Shown here: in pieces, positions 1 to 5,756 of the stretch
Position numbering within the stretch: the stretch's first letter is position 1
Layout of the letters: the number at the start of each line of letters is the position of its first letter
Source of the DNA: CAYNFH01 sp964396385
Lineage (GTDB): Bacteria > Armatimonadota > Chthonomonadetes > Chthonomonadales > CAJBBX01
Assembly (NCBI GenBank): GCA_964396385.1
Contig: CAYNFH010000065.1
Location: 1-27,926, forward strand
Direction: 5' to 3'
DNA length: 27,926 bases
The notes under the pieces: generated by a model
What the model was told of the DNA's origin: nothing
The model's database searches: none
What the model saw: the letters and a program-made list of their open reading frames with translations, nothing else
Made by a program: the position numbers and the translations under genes

Positions 1-232
1 CATCATCCATGTCGGCGCGGACCTGAACTCCCGCCTGATCCAAGAGCGCCAACACCCGATGCGCGGTTGAAACGTCCCGCACGCGGACTACATGGTAGAA
101 GACTTCGCACAGGTTGGCTGCGTGTGCATAGCAATTGCCGCGATGGTCCCGGAGTGTTCTCCTGACAACCTGAGCGCCTGCCTCCAGCCCGAGAAAAGCG
201 ATGAGCGCGGAGGCATCAAATACGGTGGGCAC
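1..232 (-). CDS. VapC-type PIN-domain toxin, C-terminus cut by the window edge
   Basis: The reading frame begins at a GTG at 232 and runs off the left edge, giving 77 residues. It starts VPTVFDASALIAFLG, the usual first strand of a PIN domain with the first metal-binding Asp (residue 6) and the DASAL pattern. A conserved acidic residue follows in the NLCEVFYHV segment (about residues 44-52), as in VapC ribonucleases. PIN toxins of this kind cut RNA, often tRNA, and are held in check by a cognate antitoxin. The start overlaps the end of the upstream antitoxin gene by 17 nt, which is the normal vapBC arrangement and implies translational coupling. No ATG fits this position. The remaining acidic residues lie outside the window, so I cannot tell whether the gene is intact. 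Confidence 0.8.
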   Translation of the reverse strand, partial: MPTVFDASALIAFLGLEAGAQVVRRTLRDHRGNCYAHAANLCEVFYHVVRVRDVSTAHRVLALLDQAGVQVRADMDD

Positions 233-533
233 GCTTGTTCGTCCCGTACCGGTCGTGCCACCGCTGCTCTTCGCGCTCGGTTTCATCATGCTTATCCCGC
301 ATGAACTCTTCGCTTGAAAGACCCAGTCCCGCCAGGGCTCCATAAGCAGCGTCGATGGCGGCGAGCCTCTCGGCGTCAGTCTTCGGAGCCTTCGACGAAT
401 CTCCCACAAGCCGCCGGGCAACGTATTCCTCGATAGGGAGTCCGCTTCGCTCGGCTTCTGCGCGCAGCCTCGCCTCCTGCTCGGGGGTGAAGTCCAGAGT
501 TAGTGTCATGGCCGGTTCCGGGCCGGGAGCCAT
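216..533 (-). CDS. VapB-like antitoxin, ribbon-helix-helix type
   Basis: This is a 105-residue hydrophilic protein. Its N-terminus, MTLTLDFTPEQEARLRAEAE followed by a short turn and PIEEYVARRLV, looks like a strand followed by two helices, as in ribbon-helix-helix antitoxins. The C-terminal half is charged (KHDETEREEQRWHDRY) and would be the toxin-binding tail. It lies directly before the PIN-domain gene and overlaps it by 17 nt. The ATG at 533 is preceded by GGTGGAG at good spacing. An internal ATG at 509 gives the more family-like N-terminus but has a weaker ribosome site, so the exact start is open. Family membership is inferred from neighbour and fold pattern. Such antitoxins usually repress their own operon. 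Confidence 0.75.
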   Translation of the reverse strand: MAPGPEPAMTLTLDFTPEQEARLRAEAERSGLPIEEYVARRLVGDSSKAPKTDAERLAAIDAAYGALAGLGLSSEEFMRDKHDETEREEQRWHDRYGTNKRAHRI

Positions 534-582
534 GTGGACTCCACCGCCCTGACGCAGGCCCCGGCACTCTATTGAATCGAGC

Positions 583-607
583 GCCCTCCAGCCAGATACT
601 GGAGGGC
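583..607 (-). terminator. Hairpin downstream of tRNA-Val
   Basis: A perfect 9-bp inverted repeat (GCCCTCCAG and CTGGAGGGC) with a 7-nt loop lies 24 nt past the tRNA 3' end. There is no T-run after it in the direction of transcription, so it may be a processing or Rho-assisted end and not a classical intrinsic terminator. It also separates the tRNA from the vapBC pair. Confidence 0.45.
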
Positions 608-630
608 GTAACGAAGGGGGACGGTGGGAG

Positions 631-702
631 TGGGCAGTACTGGATTCGAACCAGTGACCTCCTCGGTGTGAACGAGGCGCTCTACCACTGAGCCAACCGC
701 CC
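631..702 (-). tRNA. tRNA-Val (anticodon CAC)
   Basis: A complete 72-nt cloverleaf reads on the minus strand. The 7-bp acceptor stem is GGGCGGT with ACTGCCC (one G-U pair) and discriminator A. The D stem is GCTC/GAGC with AGTGGTA in the loop. The anticodon stem CCTCG/CGAGG carries the loop TTCACAC, placing CAC after U33. The T stem ACTGG/CCAGT has the loop TTCGAAT. The anticodon CAC reads GUG valine codons. The 3' CCA is not encoded, so it must be added by a CCA-adding enzyme. Confidence 0.97.
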
Positions 703-713
703 GGACAGCCTCG

Positions 714-742
714 ATTATAGCACCGGCCCCTGCCAGCGTCAA
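714..742 (-). promoter_or_regulatory. Sigma-70-type promoter of tRNA-Val
   Basis: On the minus strand, TTGACG (737-742) is followed after exactly 17 nt by TATAAT (714-719), which ends 11 nt before the first base of the tRNA. Both hexamers and the spacing are near consensus. This is the clearest housekeeping promoter in the window. Confidence 0.9.
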
Positions 743-839
743 CGTGGGCTCTCGGGTGTTGTAGAGTCGAACCCGCCCAGGCGGGTCTGACGCTGGTAGA
801 GGATGCCCGTCAGCCCTGGTACGGGTGAAACCTGCACCC

Positions 840-866
840 TTACCGCGCTTACCGCGCTTACCGCGC
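840..866. repeat. Three tandem copies of TTACCGCGC
   Basis: A 9-bp unit is repeated three times without error in the non-coding stretch upstream of the tRNA-Val promoter. No function is visible. Confidence 0.8.
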
Positions 867-1210
867 AACACCGGAGTCCTGCCCGGCTCAGCCTGGAATG
901 GGGCATGCGCTACCTTATTACGCTTTCTTCGCTTTTTGCGCAGCCTCTGCCCATCACCACACCCACGCCGGTGGCCAGTCGCATCCATAATCCCGTGCCG
1001 CCAATCCTCCAGATCGCCTAATCTAGCCAATTTCTGGACTTTGCGCACGCTCGCTCGCTTAGCGATGAACTCGTCAAGCTCCCGGCCAAGAACCCTCGGA
1101 AAATTGCGCGATGTCATGTTGCGCACGGTATATGGCGCTATTTGGGCGACTGCACGGCGTCAGGCTCGGGACGAGCACGCTTGAAGCGGGCGGCCGAGCG
1201 CAAAGTCGAG

Positions 1211-2065
1211 CAATTTGAGACAACGATCTCACTCCGCCTCTCCGGAATCCGAATCTCCCGACTCACGACTCCGCCGCAACGTGGCGCCACCGCGCCAATT
1301 TGAGACAACGATCTCACTCCCGCTGACACCGCTCAAGTCGGCCGCCAACTCTCGACCCTCGACTCCGGCTTCTGGCCTCACGCCTCTCGACTCTGGACGT
1401 TCGGCTCCGCATTTTGAGACAATGTCTCACTCTACCCGGGGCCGCGATTCCCCGCCTCAACCATCCCAATCTGACACGCGGCGTGTCAACTTGGGATAAT
1501 GTCTCAGCTCGACGCGCCTGGCGAGCAGTGCCGCCCCACGTGTGTCCGCCCGCACGGCTCCCTCGTGCCGTGACGTGGATGCGGTCCCATGCTCGTGTAC
1601 AGCGATAGAAACAAACCACCACAATATGGGAACATGTTCCCAAATTGTGGTGGTTTGCCATTGGAGCCACACAGAGTTCAGCCGCGCCGCAATTTAAGAC
1701 AATGTCTCACTATCCCGCGCCCGGCGCAGCGTCAGCCCGCAAAGGCTAATCGTGCGGCCAGCCAGGATCCAGGCAGCCGCGGGGCGCGGCTGCGCTCCGG
1801 GGCATGCGGGAGGGGAGTGGGGAGGGCCGGCAGGGTGAGGCGACGCCCGGCACCCCCGCAACGCACACTCGTACTGCTACAACCGGGCGGCGGAGGCTCG
1901 CCCGAGAGGCCCACCCCACACAGGGCGGCTAGACACGCCGAATCGAGAGCAGCAGAGTCTGAGCTACAACGCGCCCGCCCGCACAGGGCGGCATTGAATC
2001 CGATCCGGTCCAGATCGCCTGGCGCAATTTGCCACGTGCGCGCCAATTTGAGACAACGATCTCAC
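1211..2065. repeat. Six dispersed copies of a short dyad repeat, core TGAGACAA(c/t)G(a)TCTCA
   Basis: Copies lie at about 1211-1235, 1296-1320, 1410-1433, 1487-1509, 1690-1713 and 2044-2065. Three copies (first, second, last) share AATTTGAGACAACGATCTCA exactly. The third and fifth have the shorter core GAGACAATGTCTC or AAGACAATGTCTC. The fourth is degenerate (TTGGGATAATGTCTCA). Each core is an inverted repeat (TGAGA with TCTCA, or TGAGAC with GTCTCA), and each has a CAATTT-like box on its left side only. All copies are in the same orientation. Confidence 0.8.
1612..1657. repeat. 46-bp palindrome with one mismatched pair
   Basis: The two 23-bp arms are complementary except for one A-A pair (1626 with 1643). 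The outer arm reads CAAACCACCACAAT and the core is TGGGAACATGTTCCCA, centred between 1634 and 1635. It shares its outer arm (CACCACAAT and ATTGTGGTG) with the palindrome at 18236-18271, while the core is different. There is no T-run on either side. Confidence 0.9.
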
Positions 2066-2115
2066 GCTAATATCACTGGGTGCATACCCACTGCCCCGGC
2101 TCCTGCCGCCCGCCA

Positions 2116-2148
2116 ACTGACTACTGACGACTGACGACTGACGACTGC
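2116..2148. repeat. Low-complexity GACTACT/GACGACT run
   Basis: Tandem ACTGACTACTGACGACTG-like units. The same GTAGTCAG-type unit recurs at 7009-7050, 7066-7105 and 14501-14508, so it belongs to a dispersed family of short repeats. Confidence 0.75.
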
Positions 2149-2319
2149 CGCCTGCTGCCTGCTCATCCAGGCCAATTCGTGCAGCGCTGCACACTTTGAG
2201 CACGGAAATCGCAGCGCCCGGGACCCCGCACCCGTCCCCTCCGCAAACGCCAACCAAGGACGTGGCGGCAGCCAGGGTGAACGGCAACACGTGTCCTCGG
2301 TAGGGGAAGATCGTTGGTC

Positions 2320-2349
2320 GGAGGGGCCGGGACGAAGCCCGGCCCCTCC
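2320..2349 (-). terminator. Strong GC hairpin after dnaN
   Basis: A perfect 12-bp inverted repeat (GGAGGGGCCGGG and CCCGGCCCCTCC) with a 6-nt loop (CTTCGT in the RNA) lies 20 nt past the dnaN stop codon. No T-run follows, so it may act as an RNA 3'-end stabiliser or a Rho-assisted terminator. Confidence 0.6.
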
Positions 2350-2369
2350 AGCCCCTCCTCGCCCTTTAC

Positions 2370-3527
2370 CTACACGATCTGCATGGGCATCAGGACGCAG
2401 AGGTAGTCCGAGCCGGATTCGCCCTCCTTGTCCGGCACCGGGCGCATCACGCCGGGCTTCAGCGGCTCCGTAATCTCGAGGTGGACGCCCTCCTCCTCGA
2501 TGACGCCCAGTACGTCCAGCAGGTACTTGGCGTTGAACGCGATCTCGATGTCGTCACCCTCGCGGGCGACCTCCACCTCCTCGTACGCCGTACCTTCCAG
2601 GTTGGACTCGGCGCGGATGGCCAGCTTGTCGTCCAGCGTCTTCAGCACCACGCGGTTCGCGTTGTTCCGGGCCACGATGGCGGCCCGCTTGACGGCTCGC
2701 TGTACCGCCTGGGTCTGCAGCGTGAGCAGCCGCGTATGGGAGGAAGGAATGACCCGCTCGTAATTGGGGAATTGGCCCTCGATGAGGCGGGAGATGACGT
2801 GGATGCCCTGCGGGGTCACGAACTCCACCTGGTTGTCGGAGAGGCAGACGCGCACGTCGCCCTCTTCATCCGCTAGGAGCCGCATGAGCTCGTTCATGGC
2901 GCGGGCCGGCACGATGGCGGTCACGCTGCCGCGCCCATCGGACACGGTTGCGCTCCGCACCGCCAGCCGGTGCGTGTCGGTGGCCACGAACTTGAGCGAA
3001 TTGCCGTCCAGGGAGACCAGGATCCCGGTGAGGATCGCGCGCGCTTCGTCCGGGGAGACGGCGAACAGCGTCTTCCGGATCATGTCCCGCAGCAGCGCCT
3101 GCGGAATGGTGAAGCCGTTCTCGTCCTTCACGTCCGGCAGGCGCGGATACTCGTCCGCGGGGAGTCCCAGGATCTTGTAGTCCGAGCGGTCGCAGTTCAG
3201 GCGAACCGCGTGGGACAGGTCGACGGTGAGCGTCACGTCGCCCTCGGGCAGGGCACCCAGCAGCTCCGTCAGGAGGCGCGCGGGGGCGGTCAGCCCGCCG
3301 GCAGTCTCGATCTGCGCGCTGGGAATGGTGAGCGAGATGCCCAGCTCCAGGTCCGTGGCGGTCAGGCGCAGCGCGCCCTCCTCGGCCTGGACGAGGATGT
3401 GGCTCAGAATAGGTAGGGAGGTGCGGCCGGAGACGGCGTGGGCTACCGTCTGTACCGCGTCAAAAAGATCGCGGCGGGGGCAGACAGCCTTGAGTAGGGA
3501 AGGAGATGCGACCTGGGTTGCAGCCAT
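2370..3527 (-). CDS. dnaN: DNA polymerase III beta subunit (sliding clamp)
   Basis: The 385-residue product is the ring-shaped clamp that holds DNA polymerase III on DNA. It shows the three-domain beta-clamp pattern: an N-terminal RRDLFDAVQTVAHAVSGRT followed by LPILSHILVQAE, central segments such as LLRDMIRKTLFAVSPDEARA and TGILVSLDGNSLKFVATDTH, and the C-terminal YLCVLMPMQIV, where the family ends in a short hydrophobic MP-x-R/I motif. Length is close to the usual 365-380, with about 13 extra residues at the N-terminus. The ATG at 3527 has GGAGGACC seven bases upstream, supporting that start. dnaA does not lie next to it: the upstream neighbour is a PilZ gene and the downstream side is the repeat-rich stretch. 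A long leader with hairpins (3590-3680) and an ECF-like promoter motif (3699-3735) precede it. Confidence 0.98.
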   Translation of the reverse strand: MAATQVASPSLLKAVCPRRDLFDAVQTVAHAVSGRTSLPILSHILVQAEEGALRLTATDLELGISLTIPSAQIETAGGLTAPARLLTELLGALPEGDVTLTVDLSHAVRLNCDRSDYKILGLPADEYPRLPDVKDENGFTIPQALLRDMIRKTLFAVSPDEARAILTGILVSLDGNSLKFVATDTHRLAVRSATVSDGRGSVTAIVPARAMNELMRLLADEEGDVRVCLSDNQVEFVTPQGIHVISRLIEGQFPNYERVIPSSHTRLLTLQTQAVQRAVKRAAIVARNNANRVVLKTLDDKLAIRAESNLEGTAYEEVEVAREGDDIEIAFNAKYLLDVLGVIEEEGVHLEITEPLKPGVMRPVPDKEGESGSDYLCVLMPMQIV

Positions 3528-3589
3528 CGTGGGTCCTCCATGGTGGTATGTTCACTGGTCGGTGCAACCGGAGTCCGCGAAGGAGGGCT

Positions 3590-3680
3590 CCCAGGCCCGC
3601 CACTGGTCCGAGGGCCTGGGACTTCGCGCCGTTCGTACCCCGCGACTTCAGTCGCCGGGGCACAGGCGTGGGGCCCTCGG
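3590..3680 (-). promoter_or_regulatory. Structured dnaN leader with competing hairpins
   Basis: Reading the minus strand 5' to 3', segment A (CCGAGGGCC, 3680-3672) can pair with the 3' part of segment B (CCCAGGCCCTCGG, 3620-3608). The 5' part of B can instead pair with segment C (GGGCCTGGG, 3598-3590). Each pairing has 9 bp and the two exclude each other because they share five bases. Between A and B sits a further hairpin, CCCCGGCGAC-TGAA-GTCGCGGGG (3638-3660), with one bulged base. No U-run follows the B-C stem. It could be an RNA switch or part of a dispersed repeat. Confidence 0.5.
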
Positions 3681-3698
3681 AACTCTCCGGATGTACCA

Positions 3699-3735
3699 AT
3701 AAGAAGGACGGGTCGACAAGGTGGATAAGTGTCGC
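3699..3735 (-). promoter_or_regulatory. ECF-type promoter motif upstream of dnaN
   Basis: On the minus strand GCGACACTT (3727-3735) is followed by 17 nt and GTCCTTCTTAT (3699-3709). The same two blocks at the same spacing lie directly before the ECF sigma gene (5489-5526). The layout resembles ECF promoters, which have an AACTT-like -35 and a GTC-containing -10. A DnaA-box-like TTATCCACC (one mismatch) overlaps the upstream block. The predicted start of transcription would leave a leader of about 170 nt. Confidence 0.6.
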
Positions 3736-3759
3736 AGCCGGGCGAACTTTTTCTCGGAG

Positions 3760-4152
3760 TTACCAGAGCTCGCGGGTCACCTGGCCGGCGCCGTAGAGGT
3801 AGGAGTAGAGAGCGCGGATGTTGGTGTGGTCCAATGAAAGGAAGCGGAGGCCCGCCTTGCACCCGTCCTCCAGCCGATCCACGTACACGATGGTGGCCTG
3901 GAGGGTGATCTCCCCGGCGCCGGGCAGGCAGGTGGCCACCAGTACGCGCCCTCCCACTCTCAAGAGGGGACTGGTGCAGGCGACGCGCGCGCCGGAGAGG
4001 CTCAGGTTCTCGACCTCCGCCTCGCACTCGTGCCCCTCGAAGAACAGGTTGACGGAGATTCCCGGCGAATCGACGCGCGGGTGCTGGCGGCGGTCCCGGT
4101 ACGCGTCGCCTACCTGTGCATCCTGCGATTTAGACTCCGCGCTCCTGCGCAT
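3760..4152 (-). CDS. PilZ-domain protein (cyclic-di-GMP receptor type)
   Basis: The product has 130 residues and consists almost only of one PilZ domain. The c-di-GMP-binding signature is present: an arginine-rich RRQHPR early in the domain and the (D/N)xSxxG element as NLSLSG, followed by beta-strand segments (RVLVATCLPG, ITLQATIVYVD) and GLRFLSLD near the end. Such proteins bind the second messenger c-di-GMP and pass the signal to motility, secretion or polysaccharide systems. The ATG at 4152 is chosen because GAGG lies five bases upstream and AGGAGG a little further. A GTG at 4215 would add 21 residues of no clear domain. It is the last gene of the sigma-factor cluster, 120 nt after the zinc-ribbon gene. 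Its target cannot be told from sequence. Confidence 0.88.
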   Translation of the reverse strand: MRRSAESKSQDAQVGDAYRDRRQHPRVDSPGISVNLFFEGHECEAEVENLSLSGARVACTSPLLRVGGRVLVATCLPGAGEITLQATIVYVDRLEDGCKAGLRFLSLDHTNIRALYSYLYGAGQVTRELW

Positions 4153-4272
4153 GACGGCCTCACTACCTCCTGGCGTACGTGCGTCGCGGTGTCGCCCGGA
4201 CGAACGGGGCTTCACACCTACATTGTTCCGCCCTCAGCCTCCGCCCAACCCGGTATCCCTACCAGAAAGGCG

Positions 4273-4617
4273 CTATCCGCGAAGGCGATTGCCGCACTCG
4301 GGGCAGGTGGCAAAGGCGGCCGGGGAAGAGTTGCCGCATACGTGGCAGTAGACAAGCTCCGGAGCTGCATCGGGCTCTTCCGGCTCTGCAGGCGGCTCGT
4401 CCCAGAGGCGCCCAAGGTCGTAGGGGTCGGACCGCCAGCCGCCGCGAGGCCTCCTGGCGAGCAGGAATCCGGCGCGCAACACGGCGCCGAGGACAAAGCC
4501 CAGCCCGAGAGCGCGGATCCAGTCGCTGGGCGAGCTCAGAAGGAGCGCGGCCCCCAGCGCCGCAAACACGCCGTACGCGACGAGGCGCACCAGCCATCGC
4601 CTGTTCTCTTGCGCCAA
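4273..4617 (-). CDS. Membrane protein with C-terminal zinc ribbon
   Basis: The 114-residue product has two predicted membrane helices near the N-terminus (about residues 9-28 and 33-53) and a cytoplasmic tail ending in a four-cysteine zinc ribbon, CHVCG and CPECG, 14 residues apart. I do not recognise a named family. The start is a TTG at 4617, 9 nt after the anti-sigma stop. No strong ribosome site precedes it, and a GTG at 4590 is the alternative. The tight spacing places it in the sigma and anti-sigma operon, which suggests a role in membrane-linked signalling, but this is inference from position only. Confidence 0.75.
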   Translation of the reverse strand: MAQENRRWLVRLVAYGVFAALGAALLLSSPSDWIRALGLGFVLGAVLRAGFLLARRPRGGWRSDPYDLGRLWDEPPAEPEEPDAAPELVYCHVCGNSSPAAFATCPECGNRLRG

Positions 4618-4626
4618 GCTCGCGGG

Positions 4627-4920
4627 CTACCTATCGGCGGGGAACGGGAGACGCCACTGGCTCTCTTCCGCCTCGGGAATGACAAGCTGGTCCGAGAGAG
4701 CTTCTGCCAGTCGCGCTGCCGCGCGCTCCCGGTAGCCGGGGTCCGCCTCCACCGGAGGATACGCCGAACGCAGGTATTCGCGCGTCTGCTCCAGCCCTCG
4801 CGCCGCGTGCGCGCAATCCGGACAACGCAGCAGGTGCCGCTCCACGCGTACCGCCATCTCCTCCGGCAGCTCCCCATCTATGAAGAGATCCAGCAATCGT
4901 CCAACATCGTCACAGCGCAT
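4627..4920 (-). CDS. Zinc-finger anti-sigma factor (zf-HC2 type)
   Basis: This 97-residue soluble protein begins MRCDDVGRLLDLFIDGELPE and continues to HLLRCPDC, the H-x3-C-x2-C zinc motif of anti-sigma domains (HC2 family). It should bind and hold the ECF sigma factor encoded 10 nt upstream. Unlike many relatives it has no C-terminal membrane helix; the tail is a charged helix (RERAAARLAEALSDQL). It may work with the membrane zinc-ribbon protein encoded next, which could supply the membrane link. The ATG at 4920 has GAGGGGG at good spacing. A GTG directly before it (4923) would add one residue. The gene order sigma then anti-sigma is the common one. Confidence 0.9.
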   Translation of the reverse strand: MRCDDVGRLLDLFIDGELPEEMAVRVERHLLRCPDCAHAARGLEQTREYLRSAYPPVEADPGYRERAAARLAEALSDQLVIPEAEESQWRLPFPADR

Positions 4921-4930
4921 CACAACCCCC

Positions 4931-5476
4931 TCAATCGTCCTCTTTCCACATCTCCACCAGCCGCTCCCGCAGCGCGCGCCGCGCGCGGTACAGCAGCGAT
5001 TTCGTGGCTGCCATGGACCGCTCCATCAGCTCCGCGGCCTCGCGGGCGTCCCACTCCTCCACGTCGCACAGGAGCAGCACCTCGCGCTGGTCCTCCGGCA
5101 GGGCCGCCATGGCCGCCCGGACATCCGCGGAGATGGCCGTCACCCCCGGGTCCCTGGCAGCAGGCTGATTCTCGTCCTCGGGCAGCGTGAGCAGCCGCGG
5201 CTGCCGCAGCCGGTCCCGGCAGACGTTGCGCGCGATGGAGAAGACCCACGCCCGGAAGGGAGCGTCGCCACGAAAGTCCGCCGCCCGCCGGAACGCTCGG
5301 AGGAAGGCGTCCGTCGTGACCTCCTCCGCGTCCTCGCGGCTGCCGAGGATCCGCAGCGCGTACGCGAATACGCGGTCCACGTACATGTCGAAGAGCGCCG
5401 CCAGGGCTTCGGCCTCGCCCCGGCGAAACCGCTCCACCAGTCGGGCCTCGTACAGTTCGGCCGGCACTCGGCCCAA
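4931..5476 (-). CDS. ECF-family RNA polymerase sigma factor
   Basis: The product of about 181 residues has the two ECF domains only. Region 2 is visible as ALFDMYVDRVFAYALRILG, then DAEEVTTDAFLRAFRRA and the promoter-melting segment FRAWVFSIARNVCRDRLR. Region 4 is visible as LPEDQREVLLLCDVEEWD followed by the helix-turn-helix EAAELMERSMAATKSLLYRA. It directs RNA polymerase to a small regulon, released when the downstream anti-sigma factor lets go. The TTG at 5476 is chosen because AGGAG lies seven bases upstream; a GTG at 5482 is in frame but too close to that site. The open frame reaches further up to 5746, but that part is low-complexity and lies over the promoter-like motif. The start fits a very short leader from the motif at 5489-5526, which would mean autoregulation. 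Confidence 0.93.
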   Translation of the reverse strand: MGRVPAELYEARLVERFRRGEAEALAALFDMYVDRVFAYALRILGSREDAEEVTTDAFLRAFRRAADFRGDAPFRAWVFSIARNVCRDRLRQPRLLTLPEDENQPAARDPGVTAISADVRAAMAALPEDQREVLLLCDVEEWDAREAAELMERSMAATKSLLYRARRALRERLVEMWKEDD

Positions 5477-5488
5477 ATCCACACTCCT

Positions 5489-5526
5489 ATAAGAAGGGAC
5501 GCTGCCGCGAGCCGAAAAAGTGTCGC
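5489..5526 (-). promoter_or_regulatory. ECF-type promoter motif before the sigma gene
   Basis: On the minus strand GCGACACTT (5518-5526), 17 nt, then GTCCCTTCTTAT (5489-5500). It matches the motif upstream of dnaN in both blocks and in spacing, with one extra C in the second block. The ribosome site AGGAG follows at once, so a transcript from here would have a leader of only about 13 nt. Autoregulation is the usual pattern for ECF operons. Confidence 0.65.
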
Positions 5527-5576
5527 GGCGCCCCCGTGGATTCGCGACTCCCTCCCATCTTACCTGCCGAGCTTTC

Positions 5577-5606
5577 CTGGCAGACGGCCGATACCATAGG
5601 TACAAT
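5577..5606 (+). promoter_or_regulatory. Possible sigma-70 promoter for the MFS gene
   Basis: CTGGCA (5577-5582), 18 nt, TACAAT (5601-5606), about 150 nt upstream of the GTG start. The -10 is good and the -35 is weak. Confidence 0.35.
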
Positions 5607-5718
5607 AGGGAGGCCGTCGGAAGCCCCAGCCCCTCGGACCGGTGGCGGGGCTCGGGACCCCGGTCCAAAGTCTGAAGTCCGGAGCCCAAACGCGGCAGGC
5701 ACGCGCTGGAATCTGGAC

Positions 5719-5748
5719 TGCCCGTCCGTCGTCCGTCATCCGTCACCG
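5719..5748. repeat. Low-complexity CCGTC-type repeat before the MFS start
   Basis: A run of CCGTCCGTCGTCCGTCATCCG-like units ends 9 nt before the MFS start codon. The same unit family (GACGGA on the other strand) is found at 8990-9019 inside the M28 peptidase gene and at 24254-24292 before the SGNH gene. Confidence 0.7.
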
Positions 5749-5756
5749 GTTATCTC

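Larger units (their letters stand above)
743..2315. other. Repeat-rich stretch without a convincing gene
   Basis: About 1.6 kb separates the tRNA promoter from the hairpin after dnaN. The open frames here have no recognisable product, cross repeats or the tRNA, and lack good ribosome sites. The stretch holds a 9-bp triple tandem repeat (840-866), six short dyad repeats (1211-2065), a 46-bp palindrome (1612-1657) and a trinucleotide-like run (2116-2148). Between 743 and 1200 I see nothing else that I can name. Confidence 0.6.

Noticed and set aside
569..1126. Open frame on the minus strand upstream of the tRNA
   Set aside because: It reads straight through the tRNA-Val gene and its promoter. 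The N-terminal part (TSRNFPRVLGRELDEFIAKR) looks protein-like, so a decayed gene is possible, but I cannot support it.
1211..2065. CRISPR array
   Set aside because: Copies are about 20-25 bp and unevenly spaced (about 60 to 350 bp), with degenerate members and no cas genes.
1589..2134. Open frames within the repeat-rich stretch
   Set aside because: They cross the palindrome and the dyad repeats, and have no ribosome site or domain.
720..2369. Chromosomal origin next to dnaN
   Set aside because: There is no cluster of TTATCCACA boxes, no AT-rich unwinding region and no dnaA. The only perfect box (6073-6081) lies inside the MFS gene.
4030..5190. Long plus-strand open frame over the sigma cluster
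   Set aside because: It is antisense to four genes with clear motifs and good ribosome sites.
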